From UBA12191 sp964422295 (GTDB lineage Bacteria; Planctomycetota; UBA8108; UBA1146), in assembly GCA_964422295.1 (NCBI GenBank), contig CAYRAM010000003.1, positions 100,078-164,077 of the forward strand: 64,000 bases of DNA. Direction: 5' to 3'. Under the pieces are notes generated by a model. It did not search any database. It was given only the letters and a program-made list of their open reading frames with translations, and was not told the origin of the DNA. A program made the translations under genes and the position numbers. This document shows positions 1 through 8,902 of the stretch, piece by piece. How positions within the stretch are numbered: position 1 is the stretch's first letter; each line of letters starts with the position of its first letter.

Positions 1-1
1 G

Positions 2-1855
2 GAGGTGAAACCTGAGGGCCCTTGCGATTTGATGTACATTCCGGGAACTTTCACATTAGAGGTTGATACTCCAATGTCGTCCGTGCTCCCTCAATTTGCT
101 TGTGGTACTCCTACTAGCTACCAGATTTCTCCTCAATTACCCGGGGGACTCACTCTGGATCCGCAAACCGGAGAATTTTCCGGGCAGCCTACTGAAGTTT
201 TGAGTTTGACTCTCTTCACGATCACAGCGGCAAATGAGACCGCAAGCACCTCAACACAGATTGCGATCCAGGTGAAACCTCAGCCTCCGTGTGAGTTTTC
301 TTATCCAGAAACTCTCCTTGAAGCGATGGTTGGGATTTCGATTCCACCTCTAATTCCAGAGGTTGGGTGTGGGGGTGCAGACCAATTCAGCATCGATACG
401 CAATTGCCTGAGGGACTGATACTGGATCTGGAAACAGGTGTTATTACTGGAATACCTACATCGGTTGGGGGGCCCACCGATCACGTGATTCTCGCCAGTA
501 ATGAATCGGGGGACGTCAGTTTCCAATTGAGTATCCACATCGGCGAAGAACCGCCTTGCAATTTGACTTACTCAGAAAACTCTATCGACGTTGTGGTCGG
601 CGAGGAGATCGGGCCCTTCGAGCCCCTGCTCGGTTGTGGCGAAGCTTCTGCCTGGAGTGTGAGTCCCAATTTGCCCGATGGATTAAATTTAGATCCATTG
701 ACAGGTGTGATTTCCGGATCAGTTGGGGATCCTTACCCTGACACGATTCATCAAATCGTAGCGACCAATTCTTCCGGGAGTGCTGTCTTCGACATGTCGG
801 TTCAGATCAAAATACAGGCACCTTGTAACCTCGATTATGGCATCGATTTGACGATTTTACTTCCTGGGGAAGTCTTGGGGCCGATCACTCCCTCTGTTGA
901 CTGCGGCCCTGTTAGTCAGTACACCATTGAGCCAGAACTCCCTTCTGCTTTTACTCTTGATCCCCAAAGTGGAGAACTCACCGGGTCCTCTCAAGTCGAT
1001 CTGCTTGTGACCACTTACACGATCACCGCTACCAATACCACAGGTGGCGCAGAATTCACCTTTCAGTTAGGTGTGGCCGGTACGGCTCCTTGTGACCTCT
1101 CATATCCCGCTGAGCCTCTCGCGGTGCCCAGCGGGGTGTTCCTGGAGCCTCAGATTCCTGCCTTCAGTTGTGGATTCCCCGATTTATGGGAGATAGACCC
1201 CGCACTTCCTGCTGGATTAGAGTTTGACGAGGTCACTGGGGCGATTTCAGGCACAGCCTTGAGCGAAGGGGAATCAACCCATTTGATCACCGCGGTCAAT
1301 GAATTTGGACCAAGTGAACCCCTAGAGTTAAGTTTGGTGATTGGCACCGTCTACTTTTATAGAGGGAGTGAACTGGTGATTCCGTACTCCGTTGCCGATG
1401 GCAATGGTACCGGTTTGCTGACCTTGAATGCGGAAGAAAACTCACTGAATACTACCTATCCTACGGAGTTGTCGGGATTGTCGATGGCAATCACCTACGA
1501 TTCTGGGTTACTGGAATTCGTTTCAGAGACTCAGGGACAAGTGATCCAGAGTTTAAACGATGGCGCTGGACCAGATTTTTGGGCTGTAAATGCTGTCGAG
1601 AATGCTGTCTTGGTCGGATTGTTGGCTTCATTCACTTTCGTGGACATTCTCACATTGCCTACCGAGACGGCGATCATCGATATCGAGTTTGCGACGATTC
1701 CCGAGGTTTGGGCAGGCGACACTTCCGGGCTTTCCGGTCACTTGAGCTGGGGGAATCCCACATCGATTCCCCTCGACAATCTGGTGGTCATCGATGGAGC
1801 GTCCAGTTCACTTCCGGTGATGGTACCGATTCCTTATCATATTCAACCTCAATAA
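2..1855 (+). CDS. Secreted protein with five putative-Ig repeats and cohesin-like domain (5' partial)
   Basis: The reading frame is open from the first bases of the window. The first visible GTG lies inside a repeat unit (VKPEGPCDL, compare VKPQPPCEF later), so the gene starts upstream. Five repeats of about 90 residues follow, each beginning with a PC pair and containing LPxGLxLDPxTGxISG. This is the signature of the He_PIG (putative Ig) beta-sandwich, and each repeat has a second Cys in a CG pair, so an intradomain disulfide is likely. The last 170 residues form a different beta domain with a GAGPDF motif. That motif recurs in the secreted proteins at 2116-3486 and 43818-48212 and resembles cohesin-type domains. 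No dockerin or anchor follows before the TAA stop. An extracellular structural or adhesive role is inferred only from this architecture. Confidence 0.8.
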   Translation, partial: EVKPEGPCDLMYIPGTFTLEVDTPMSSVLPQFACGTPTSYQISPQLPGGLTLDPQTGEFSGQPTEVLSLTLFTITAANETASTSTQIAIQVKPQPPCEFSYPETLLEAMVGISIPPLIPEVGCGGADQFSIDTQLPEGLILDLETGVITGIPTSVGGPTDHVILASNESGDVSFQLSIHIGEEPPCNLTYSENSIDVVVGEEIGPFEPLLGCGEASAWSVSPNLPDGLNLDPLTGVISGSVGDPYPDTIHQIVATNSSGSAVFDMSVQIKIQAPCNLDYGIDLTILLPGEVLGPITPSVDCGPVSQYTIEPELPSAFTLDPQSGELTGSSQVDLLVTTYTITATNTTGGAEFTFQLGVAGTAPCDLSYPAEPLAVPSGVFLEPQIPAFSCGFPDLWEIDPALPAGLEFDEVTGAISGTALSEGESTHLITAVNEFGPSEPLELSLVIGTVYFYRGSELVIPYSVADGNGTGLLTLNAEENSLNTTYPTELSGLSMAITYDSGLLEFVSETQGQVIQSLNDGAGPDFWAVNAVENAVLVGLLASFTFVDILTLPTETAIIDIEFATIPEVWAGDTSGLSGHLSWGNPTSIPLDNLVVIDGASSSLPVMVPIPYHIQPQ

Positions 1856-2115
1856 CTACAACGATTTACACATAAACATAATTTTAATCTTGGCAGGATT
1901 TAGCGGTTTTTTCTCCCCACTGACAAGGTTAAAATGGTGTTAATTGCGTATGAATAGCAGAATTTATTCGTTTTGCTCAATTTGGTAGGTGTGGGTAGAT
2001 ATCTACGAGCCATGAATTGGTTCAACTCTTGGGTTCATTTTCTGGGGTCGTGATGTATCGAGCATTTCATCCGGCAAGAATTACTAGACAATTGCTATTG
2101 GAAGAGGGAGTTACT

Positions 2116-3486
2116 ATGAAGAAGTTTGGTTTTCTGGTTATTGTGCCAGTTCTGTTGGTGTCTTTGATCTTCACCAATCTTGCCCATTCTCAGGTGCACA
2201 TTCTGACCGCTGGAAGCGAGTCGGTGTTGCCGAGCGGGACTGTCAATGTCCCCATTTCTCTGAGTAATGAAGAGGGGGCCAGGGGTTTCAGCCTCGGCTT
2301 GGCTCATTCGGGCACAGATTTGACCTTGACTGCAGTTGGTCCTGGCCAAATCACTGCGGACTCCAATGGAGGAACCGGACCCGACTTTGAGTTCGTCGAC
2401 ATTGCTCCCACTGAAGGGCCAGGAGGAACCTACGGCTGTATCCTCAGCACGAGTGCTCCCCTCGATGAAATCCCTATCGGATCCAATAATGAAATCGCGA
2501 TCTTCACCTACTCCTGCTCTGCCTCAGCAGCTCCCGGATCTACGACGAGTCTGACATTTTCTGACATTTTGGGTACGCCTGATGTACAGACCGTGATCAG
2601 TGTGGTTTCCGGCGGGACATCCATCAGCCGAATCCCCACCAAAGTGGGCGGATCCGTCTCTGTTGCAACTCCACCCGTCAATGGACTCTCCTGCGTACTT
2701 GCTGATCCATGTCTCTGTGATTTCAGCCTCTCTTGGAGCAACAGCATGACTTACGACTCCATTGAGATTCTCGATGGGACCGCAACGGTGATTCAGACTT
2801 TATCAGGAACGGCGACGACGGCGGTCGTCTCCATCAGCACCACGACCACGGGAGGACCTGCGAGCGACAATTTGTCGGTCAGGGGTATCACCAATACCGT
2901 GGCCAGTACAGTGACCTCTTGCCAAGCGAATTGTCCGACAGTGAACAACCCCGCTGCGCCCTCAGCGGTCAATTGCGTGGTCAACCAGGCCAATGGTGAT
3001 ACCAGTGTTTCCTGGACCAACAACTCGACCTATTCCAGCATTGAAGTGAGACTGGATGGCGTCCTCATGGGGACCCTGGGAGGATCCGCAACCAGCACCA
3101 CCGTCACGATCGGTGGCCCCGGGAATTACACCATCGACATCACGGGTTCCAATGTATGCGGCACTTTCTCCACTGCGGGATCATGCGTTGCCACCCGTGA
3201 CAACTTCTTTGTCCGCAATGACGTCAATCAGGATGGAACTGAAAACATCGCCGATCCGGTCCAACTTCTCGACTTCCTCTTTGGGGGAGGAACGATCACA
3301 TGCCTGGATGCGGCGGATGTGAACGATGACGGCAACAACAATATTGCCGACGTGGTATACAGCCTGAATGTCATCTTCGGAATCAGTGTCGGTGGCAGTG
3401 TCCCGGTGACTCCTGCTCCTGCAGGAGCATGCGGAGGCGATCCCACCAATGATGGATTGAACTGCGTTTCCTTCAACGGGTGCTGA
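2116..3486 (+). CDS. Secreted cohesin-like / dockerin-like protein
   Basis: The start is ATG 2116 behind GAGGGAG, because a signal peptide begins exactly there (KK, then a hydrophobic core, then AHS). The in-frame extension upstream to 2017 lacks these features. The mature protein (456 aa precursor) has a cohesin-like domain (about residues 30-180, with GTGPDF), two fibronectin-III-like segments (about 190-360) and a dockerin-like pair of Ca-binding loops. The first loop is DVNQDGTENIAD (about residue 367); the second is DVNDDGNNNIAD. It ends with a Cys motif, CGGDPTNDGLNCVSFNGC, shared with other proteins in this window. Function is unknown; the domains suggest calcium-dependent assembly at the cell surface. 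A strong terminator follows the stop. Confidence 0.85.
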   Translation: MKKFGFLVIVPVLLVSLIFTNLAHSQVHILTAGSESVLPSGTVNVPISLSNEEGARGFSLGLAHSGTDLTLTAVGPGQITADSNGGTGPDFEFVDIAPTEGPGGTYGCILSTSAPLDEIPIGSNNEIAIFTYSCSASAAPGSTTSLTFSDILGTPDVQTVISVVSGGTSISRIPTKVGGSVSVATPPVNGLSCVLADPCLCDFSLSWSNSMTYDSIEILDGTATVIQTLSGTATTAVVSISTTTTGGPASDNLSVRGITNTVASTVTSCQANCPTVNNPAAPSAVNCVVNQANGDTSVSWTNNSTYSSIEVRLDGVLMGTLGGSATSTTVTIGGPGNYTIDITGSNVCGTFSTAGSCVATRDNFFVRNDVNQDGTENIADPVQLLDFLFGGGTITCLDAADVNDDGNNNIADVVYSLNVIFGISVGGSVPVTPAPAGACGGDPTNDGLNCVSFNGC

Positions 3487-3509
3487 TCCTCTGATTTTGT
3501 AAGCCAGAT

Positions 3510-3546
3510 TCCCTCCGGAGCCGAACAGGTTCCGGGGGGATTTTTT
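3510..3546 (+). terminator. Rho-independent terminator after the dockerin protein
   Basis: A 13-bp stem (two G-U pairs) at 3510-3522 and 3528-3540 with a GAACA loop is followed by six T. It sits 23 nt after the TGA at 3486 and touches the stop of the convergent gene at 3545. In the minus direction it lacks a T tract. Confidence 0.85.
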
Positions 3547-4405
3547 ATGGGGTGACCGGGCTTTGAGCGGAAAACCAGGTGTGGGTTTCACGCAATGATT
3601 GCAGATTTATTCCCGTTTCAATTCCCAAACTGTCGAATAGTCCAACGAGTGATTCGGTGGCGACATTTCCGCTGGCTCCAGGGGCGAAGGGGCAACCCCC
3701 AAGCCCACCTGCTGAAGAGTCGAAGGAACGGATTCCACATTGATATGCCACCTTTGCACACTCGACGGCTCTGCCTTGAGTGTCATGAAGGTGGAGGGCA
3801 AGAATTGACAGAGGTACTTTTGCAGAGATTTGGTCGATCACGTTTTGTACCTGATCGGGACGTGCGCTGCCGATGGTATCAGAGATGACGATCTCTGAGG
3901 CTCCGGCATGTTGCAATTGGAGTGACACCTCGACGACCTCAGAAGGATCGGTGACCCCTTCGTAAGGGCATTCGAAGCAGCAACTGATATACGCGCGCAG
4001 AGGACGCCCAGCCGCTTCTGAAACCAGATCTCGAAATCGAATCAGGGATTCATCGCGAGTGCATCCCGTATTGCGCAAGTTGAACTCTTCGGTGGCTGAA
4101 GTGAAAAAGGCGAGGGCATCTGCTCCCGATTGGAGAGCGCGATCCATGCCGACGCGATTGGGGATCAATGCCCATTTGCGGAAGGGGGTTTGGCCCAGAA
4201 GCTCGAAGAGTTGATCACTCTTCGCCATCGCCGGTACCAGATCGGGGCGGACGAATGCTCCACACTCGATTTCCGCTACTCCCGCACTTGCCAATCGGCG
4301 GATCCACTCGATGCGGGTTTCGAGCGAGTATTGGGCATTGAGACTTTGCAGACCGTCCCTTGGGCCCACCTCGATGATGCGAATGGTGGGAGATTCAGGA
4401 TTCAT
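3545..4405 (-). CDS. liuE: Hydroxymethylglutaryl-CoA lyase
   Basis: It cleaves HMG-CoA to acetyl-CoA and acetoacetate, the last step of leucine catabolism. The sequence is a typical TIM-barrel HMG-CoA lyase: N-terminal EVGPRDGLQ with the catalytic Arg-Asp, FFTSATEEF, HLHDTQG metal-binding histidines, and the signature GGLGGCPFAPGASGN with the active-site Cys. Length (286 aa) is normal. The start at 4405 is chosen because GGAAGGG lies 9 nt upstream; ATG 4411 would leave only 3 nt and ATG 4441 has no site. It overlaps the end of the biotin carrier frame, so it is probably translationally coupled as the last gene of the operon. Confidence 0.95.
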   Translation of the reverse strand: MNPESPTIRIIEVGPRDGLQSLNAQYSLETRIEWIRRLASAGVAEIECGAFVRPDLVPAMAKSDQLFELLGQTPFRKWALIPNRVGMDRALQSGADALAFFTSATEEFNLRNTGCTRDESLIRFRDLVSEAAGRPLRAYISCCFECPYEGVTDPSEVVEVSLQLQHAGASEIVISDTIGSARPDQVQNVIDQISAKVPLSILALHLHDTQGRAVECAKVAYQCGIRSFDSSAGGLGGCPFAPGASGNVATESLVGLFDSLGIETGINLQSLRETHTWFSAQSPVTP

Positions 4406-4817
4406 CGACATCTGCCCTTCCAAGGGTGACGAGCGTATCACCGCGAGCGACGGTATCCCCTGCGTTCACTTCCACCGTTGCGATCTTCCCTGCAGCAGGG
4501 GCATCGATGGGGATCTCCATCTTCATCGCTTCCACGACAACGAGTGTTTGTCCCGCTTCGACCTGATCCCCCGGCTGCACTTTCACTTCGAGAACAGTTC
4601 CCGGCATCGGCGAAACGGTCGAACCGCTGCTGACCCCTTGAGCTGCGGCTGCACTTCCCGGTTGCAGTGAAGATTGAAAGGCCCCTTGCCAACTCCAGCG
4701 TGGCCGCCGGGAAGAGCCGGTGAGGACGAAGCGTTGGGTTTCGCCATCGACAGAGAGGGTCAGCACTGGCGCAGACCAATCGACGATCTCCCATGTTGGC
4801 GTCGTCGAAGGGGTCAT
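4395..4817 (-). CDS. liuD: Biotin carboxyl carrier part of methylcrotonyl-CoA carboxylase alpha
   Basis: This 140-aa frame carries the biotinyl domain with the attachment motif EAMKM (Lys about residue 99), preceded by beta-strand sequence like the linker (BT) region of methylcrotonyl-CoA carboxylase alpha. The ATG at 4817 overlaps the TGA of the biotin carboxylase frame (ATGA), with GGGAGGG upstream, so a separate coupled protein is possible. However, the same frame is open upstream to 4931, and the part before the ATG (for example ENPPPWNLLESSG) reads like the ordinary continuation of a full-length alpha subunit. The family normally has carboxylase and carrier in one chain of about 650 aa. 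A one-base frameshift splitting one gene is the alternative. Confidence 0.85.
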   Translation of the reverse strand: MTPSTTPTWEIVDWSAPVLTLSVDGETQRFVLTGSSRRPRWSWQGAFQSSLQPGSAAAAQGVSSGSTVSPMPGTVLEVKVQPGDQVEAGQTLVVVEAMKMEIPIDAPAAGKIATVEVNAGDTVARGDTLVTLGRADVDES

Positions 4818-6337
4818 GGCCAGATCCCTCCCACTTGATTCCAGCAAGTTCCACGGGGGCGGGTTTTCCCCCTCCGCGATCCTTGCGGCGTCAACACCTT
4901 GCTCGCACACGCAGCAAGCATCCCCAGCCACTCATCGGCTACCTGTGGCATCGACCAATCGCTCCAGTCATTTTCGATGGATCGGGTGTGGAATCGACAA
5001 GAATCAAAAGCTTCCGATTGGATCAGATCCCTTCCCAAGGGAATGGAAGTGATCACGGGTGAGATGGAAGTGGTCTCAATCGCGGTAACCAATTTTTGAC
5101 GAGCTTCCTGGCGGTCAGATCCGGTGGCGATGATTTTTGCGATCATCGCGTCGTAATGGGGAGTGACACTGCATTCTCTTTCGATGCCACTGTCGATGCG
5201 GATGCCATCCCCGGTAGGCCATTCGCAATCGAGCAACCGACCGGTGCTGGGAATGAAGCCTGACTCCGGATCTTCTGCGTTGACGCGGATCTCGATGGAG
5301 TGTGCCCGGGGAGATCGGGCGTCGGTCCCTGCCGGGATTCCGTCTCCGGTCGCCACTTGCCACTGCAAGTGCACCAAATCGACCCCGAACGCTTCCTCGG
5401 TGACGGGGTGCTCGACTTGCAGTCGTGTGTTCATTTCCAGGAAGTAGAAGCGATGTCCTTGTTCATCGAGGAGAAACTCGACCGTGCCGGCTCCCCGGTA
5501 TTTGACTGAGCGGGCGAGGGAGCGGGCAGAATCGTGTATGGCAGTGCGAATTTCATCCAGGATATTTGCTGCCGGGGCTTCTTCGATGAGCTTTTGGTGG
5601 CGCCTTTGAAGGGAGCATTCGCGATCGCCGATGACGGCAATATCCCCGGCACCATCGCCGAGAATCTGAACTTCGATATGGCGTGCGGGTTCGACAAATT
5701 TTTCGAGGAAGACACGGTCGTCACCGAAAGAGGAGAGCGCTTCTCTTTTGGCTGCGGGCACCGCTTCGGTGAGTTCATCGCGGTCACGAACGATTCGCAT
5801 TCCCTTTCCCCCGCCTCCTGAGACTGCTTTGACCAGTACCGGAAATCCGATCTCAGCTGCCTTGTCGGCCCAGGTTTCGATTTCCGCGTCACCGGTCGAT
5901 TCCGCTTCAGGAGACCATGCAGGGGTACAGGGGACACCCGCTTCACTGGCGAGGGTGCGGGCGGTGACCTTGTCACCCAGGTCCCGAGAGTGGTCGGCGG
6001 TTGGCCCGACAAAGATCCACCCCTCCGCTTCCACGGTGTCTGCAAATTCAGGGTTTTCCGAGAGGAAACCCCAGCCAGGATGGACCGCAGTCGCACCCAG
6101 TTTACGTCCCGCATCGATCAACTTGTCGCTGCACAGATAAGAATCCGTCGCCGGAGAAGGCCCGAGATGAAACGACACGGTGGCATCATCGACGTAGGGG
6201 GATTTTCGATCGGCGTCACTGAAGACCGCAATGGTTTCGATGCCGAGTTCGTTAAAAGCGCGGATCAGTCGGGAAGCACATTCTCCGCGATTGGCGATCA
6301 GCACCCGATGCACGGAGGATGGGGCGGATTCACCCAT
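4814..6337 (-). CDS. liuD: Biotin carboxylase part of methylcrotonyl-CoA carboxylase alpha
   Basis: It carries out ATP-dependent carboxylation of biotin. The ATP-grasp biotin carboxylase fold is complete: N-terminal LIANRGE, HPGWGFLSEN, the glycine-rich VSGGGGKGMRI, EKFVE, and the catalytic EMNTRLQVEHPVTE. Start 6337 overlaps the stop of the hydratase gene by eight bases; ATG 6352 is an alternative. The frame ends at residue 507 with an atypical tail, about where the BT and carrier domains should begin, and those continue in the neighbouring frame (4395-4931). This is either a genuinely two-piece alpha subunit coupled by ATGA, or a single gene broken by a -1 shift between about 4817 and 4931. 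Confidence 0.9.
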   Translation of the reverse strand: MGESAPSSVHRVLIANRGECASRLIRAFNELGIETIAVFSDADRKSPYVDDATVSFHLGPSPATDSYLCSDKLIDAGRKLGATAVHPGWGFLSENPEFADTVEAEGWIFVGPTADHSRDLGDKVTARTLASEAGVPCTPAWSPEAESTGDAEIETWADKAAEIGFPVLVKAVSGGGGKGMRIVRDRDELTEAVPAAKREALSSFGDDRVFLEKFVEPARHIEVQILGDGAGDIAVIGDRECSLQRRHQKLIEEAPAANILDEIRTAIHDSARSLARSVKYRGAGTVEFLLDEQGHRFYFLEMNTRLQVEHPVTEEAFGVDLVHLQWQVATGDGIPAGTDARSPRAHSIEIRVNAEDPESGFIPSTGRLLDCEWPTGDGIRIDSGIERECSVTPHYDAMIAKIIATGSDRQEARQKLVTAIETTSISPVITSIPLGRDLIQSEAFDSCRFHTRSIENDWSDWSMPQVADEWLGMLAACASKVLTPQGSRRGKTRPRGTCWNQVGGIWP

Positions 6338-7136
6338 CCGTATTTCCCGCATCTTTCCAGGGGGGAGCTACCCTGTCGAGGAATGCGCGCAGGCCTGCTT
6401 GCGCTTCAGGGGTCGCCCTCCTTGCGGCGATGCGTCTGCTCGTCAGTTCAGAGACCTGGTCGGAGGGTTGGTTGAGAACGTCCCTGATCAGTGACTTGGC
6501 ATCCCGGACTGCTTCAGGTCCTCCTTCATGGAGTGCATCGACCCAGAGATCGATGACGCTGTCCATCTCTGCAGGATCGGCGACTTCATGAACCATGCCG
6601 ATGCGTTGGGCGGTCACGGCGTCAAATTTCTCCCCGGTCAGAAACCAGCGGCGGGCTTCTCCGGGGCCAATTTTTTGCAGGGCATGGGGTGAGATCACCG
6701 CAGGGATGATCCCCAGTCGAACCTCACTGAAACTGAAGATGCAGTCGGTGGCGGCCACAGTCATGTCACCCGCGCAAACCAGACCGGCACCACCGCCCAT
6801 CGCCGCTCCATGGGCACGGACGATCACGGGAAAGGAGGCATCGGAGATGGAACGGAACATCCGGGCCATCGCGGCAGCATCTTCGCGGTTTTGCTCTTCG
6901 GTCAGTTCGATAGAAGCGCGCATCCATTCGACATCTGCGCCCGCAGAGAACACTTTCCCCTCTCCAGAGAGGACCACCACACGGACGCTGGCATCCTTGG
7001 CAAGATGCTCAAACACCTGAGTCAATTCTTTGATCATCTGCGCATCAAAGGCGTTGCGCACATCCGGGCGATCGAGTCGTACATCGATGCGTCCTCGATT
7101 GCGCTGGGTGCAGAGGGTTTCGAATTCGATATCCAT
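6330..7136 (-). CDS. liuC: Methylglutaconyl-CoA hydratase (enoyl-CoA hydratase family)
   Basis: A crotonase-fold protein of 268 aa, the usual length. Visible signatures are the oxyanion-hole segment FSAGADVEWM and the AMGGGAGLVCAGD helix, with SFSEVRLGIIPAVIS carrying the catalytic acidic position. Family membership alone gives enoyl-CoA hydratase. The assignment to 3-methylglutaconyl-CoA hydration rests on its place between the methylcrotonyl-CoA carboxylase beta and alpha genes, the same order as liuBCDE of Pseudomonas. It starts 6 nt after the beta subunit stop and overlaps the next gene, consistent with one polycistronic message. Confidence 0.9.
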   Translation of the reverse strand: MDIEFETLCTQRNRGRIDVRLDRPDVRNAFDAQMIKELTQVFEHLAKDASVRVVVLSGEGKVFSAGADVEWMRASIELTEEQNREDAAAMARMFRSISDASFPVIVRAHGAAMGGGAGLVCAGDMTVAATDCIFSFSEVRLGIIPAVISPHALQKIGPGEARRWFLTGEKFDAVTAQRIGMVHEVADPAEMDSVIDLWVDALHEGGPEAVRDAKSLIRDVLNQPSDQVSELTSRRIAARRATPEAQAGLRAFLDRVAPPWKDAGNTDG

Positions 7137-7142
7137 GGTGAC

Positions 7143-8750
7143 CTACATTCTGTAGATGCCGATCTTTCGCGCTGGTAGGGGGGCACAGGAAGCCGCCTCG
7201 ATTCCGAGCCCGAGAACATCCCGGGTCTGAGCGGGCTCGATGATGCCGTCATCCCATAACCTCGCCGAAGAGTACCAAGGGCTTCCCTCGTGGGCGTACT
7301 TTTCGAGGATCGGTGCGGTGATCGCCTCTTCCTCTGCGGAGGAAAGGGTCTTGCCCTCACTGGCAAGTTGATCCTTCTTGATTTGCAAAAGGACCTGCGC
7401 CGCCTGGTCTCCACCCATGACAGATATTTTTGAGTTGGGCCAGGTCCACATCTGCCGCGGTTGGAATGCCCGGCCGCACATGCCGTAATTTCCTGCTCCG
7501 TGGGATCCGCCGATGATCACGGTGAATCGGGGAGAGGGGGAATTGGCGACGGCGTGGACAAACTTTGCGCCATCCTTGGCGATTCCCCCCTGTTCGTAAT
7601 CTTTGCCAACCATAAAGCCGGTGATGTTCTGCAGGAAAACGATGGGGAAGCCCCTCATCGAGCACAATTCGACGAAGTGTGCGCCCTTCAGGGAAGATTC
7701 GGAAAAGAGCACACCATTGTTGGCAACGATCCCCACCCGATGACCATGGATGCGGGCGAAACCACAGACGAGGGTGGTGCCGTAGAGCGCCTTGAACTCA
7801 TCGAACTCACTGCCGTCGACGATACGGGCGATAATTTCGCGGATTTCGAAGGGTTGCCGCGGATCGTCGGGGATCAGTGAGTGCAAATCTTCCGGATCAA
7901 ATGCGGGGGGAACGACCTCTTCCACATCGAAACCGGGTCGCTCCTGCAGCGGCAGGGTGCGGAAGATGGAGCGTGCTTTTGCCAAAGCATCTTCATCATT
8001 CTTCGCAAGGTGATCGGTGACGCCGCTGGTTCGGCAGTGGACTTCGCCGCCGCCGAGTTCTTCGGCGGAAACTTCTTCGCCCGTGGCGGCTTTGACCAAT
8101 GGAGGGCCTCCGAGGAAGATGGTGCCCTGATTTTCGACGATGATCGATTCATCACTCATCGCAGGGACGTACGCGCCGCCGGCGGTGCACGATCCGAGGA
8201 CCACCGAGATCTGCGGGATCCCGAGCGCGGACATCCGCGCCTGGTTGTAAAAGATGCGGCCGAAATGATCGCGATCGGGGAAGACCTGATCTTGCAAGGG
8301 GAGAAATGCCCCACCCGAATCGACGAGGTAGACGCAGGGGAGATGATTCTCCTCGGCGATCTCCTGGGCGCGCAGGTGTTTCTTGACAGTCAATGGGTGG
8401 TAACTTCCCCCTTTGACGGTGGCGTCATTGGCGATGATCACTGCGATGCGATCCTCGATCTTGCCGAGTCCGGTGACGATGCCTGCAGCGGGGAGCGGTG
8501 ATTCGTAGACTTCGTGGGCACAGAATGCGCCGATCTCCAGAAAAGGCGAGCCGGTATCGATCAACTTGTCGATGCGATCGCGGACAAACAGTTTGCCACG
8601 GGAGGTGTGTCGCTCCACCGCAGATGGGGATCCACCGCTCCGAATTGACTCCAGATCGGTACGCATTTTTTGAAGGAGAATCTGCATCGAATCTCGCTGT
8701 TTTTGCGCAGCAGAATCTTCAGAACAGGGATTTCCTAATTTGATGGTCAA
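7143..8750 (-). CDS. liuB: Methylcrotonyl-CoA carboxylase beta (carboxyltransferase)
   Basis: It transfers the carboxyl group from biotin to 3-methylcrotonyl-CoA. A duplicated crotonase-like carboxyltransferase fold is present, with conserved YLVDSGGAFLP, GSCTAGGAYVPAMSDE and, in the second half, NITGFMVGKDYEQGGIAKDGAKF and HGAGNYGMCGRAF. I place the start at TTG 8750: GGAAGG lies 9 nt upstream, and the resulting 535 aa equals the usual family length. The open frame to 8879 would add 43 residues without family similarity. First gene of the leucine operon; 152 nt separate it from the divergent gene at 8903, so the promoter is there. Isovaleryl-CoA dehydrogenase is not in this window. Confidence 0.95.
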   Translation of the reverse strand: MTIKLGNPCSEDSAAQKQRDSMQILLQKMRTDLESIRSGGSPSAVERHTSRGKLFVRDRIDKLIDTGSPFLEIGAFCAHEVYESPLPAAGIVTGLGKIEDRIAVIIANDATVKGGSYHPLTVKKHLRAQEIAEENHLPCVYLVDSGGAFLPLQDQVFPDRDHFGRIFYNQARMSALGIPQISVVLGSCTAGGAYVPAMSDESIIVENQGTIFLGGPPLVKAATGEEVSAEELGGGEVHCRTSGVTDHLAKNDEDALAKARSIFRTLPLQERPGFDVEEVVPPAFDPEDLHSLIPDDPRQPFEIREIIARIVDGSEFDEFKALYGTTLVCGFARIHGHRVGIVANNGVLFSESSLKGAHFVELCSMRGFPIVFLQNITGFMVGKDYEQGGIAKDGAKFVHAVANSPSPRFTVIIGGSHGAGNYGMCGRAFQPRQMWTWPNSKISVMGGDQAAQVLLQIKKDQLASEGKTLSSAEEEAITAPILEKYAHEGSPWYSSARLWDDGIIEPAQTRDVLGLGIEAASCAPLPARKIGIYRM

Positions 8751-8902
8751 AGGGGATTTCCTTCCCTTTGGGAGGATAGGCAGGGGAGCAGAGGTGGGCA
8801 AGGGTTCCCAACAGGAAGAGCGCGGGAAGAAGGCTGGATTCAGGCAGATCGTGAACCTTCTTGCGGCTTCTGTTACCATCTCAAAGGATTGGAGTCGAAC
8901 GG

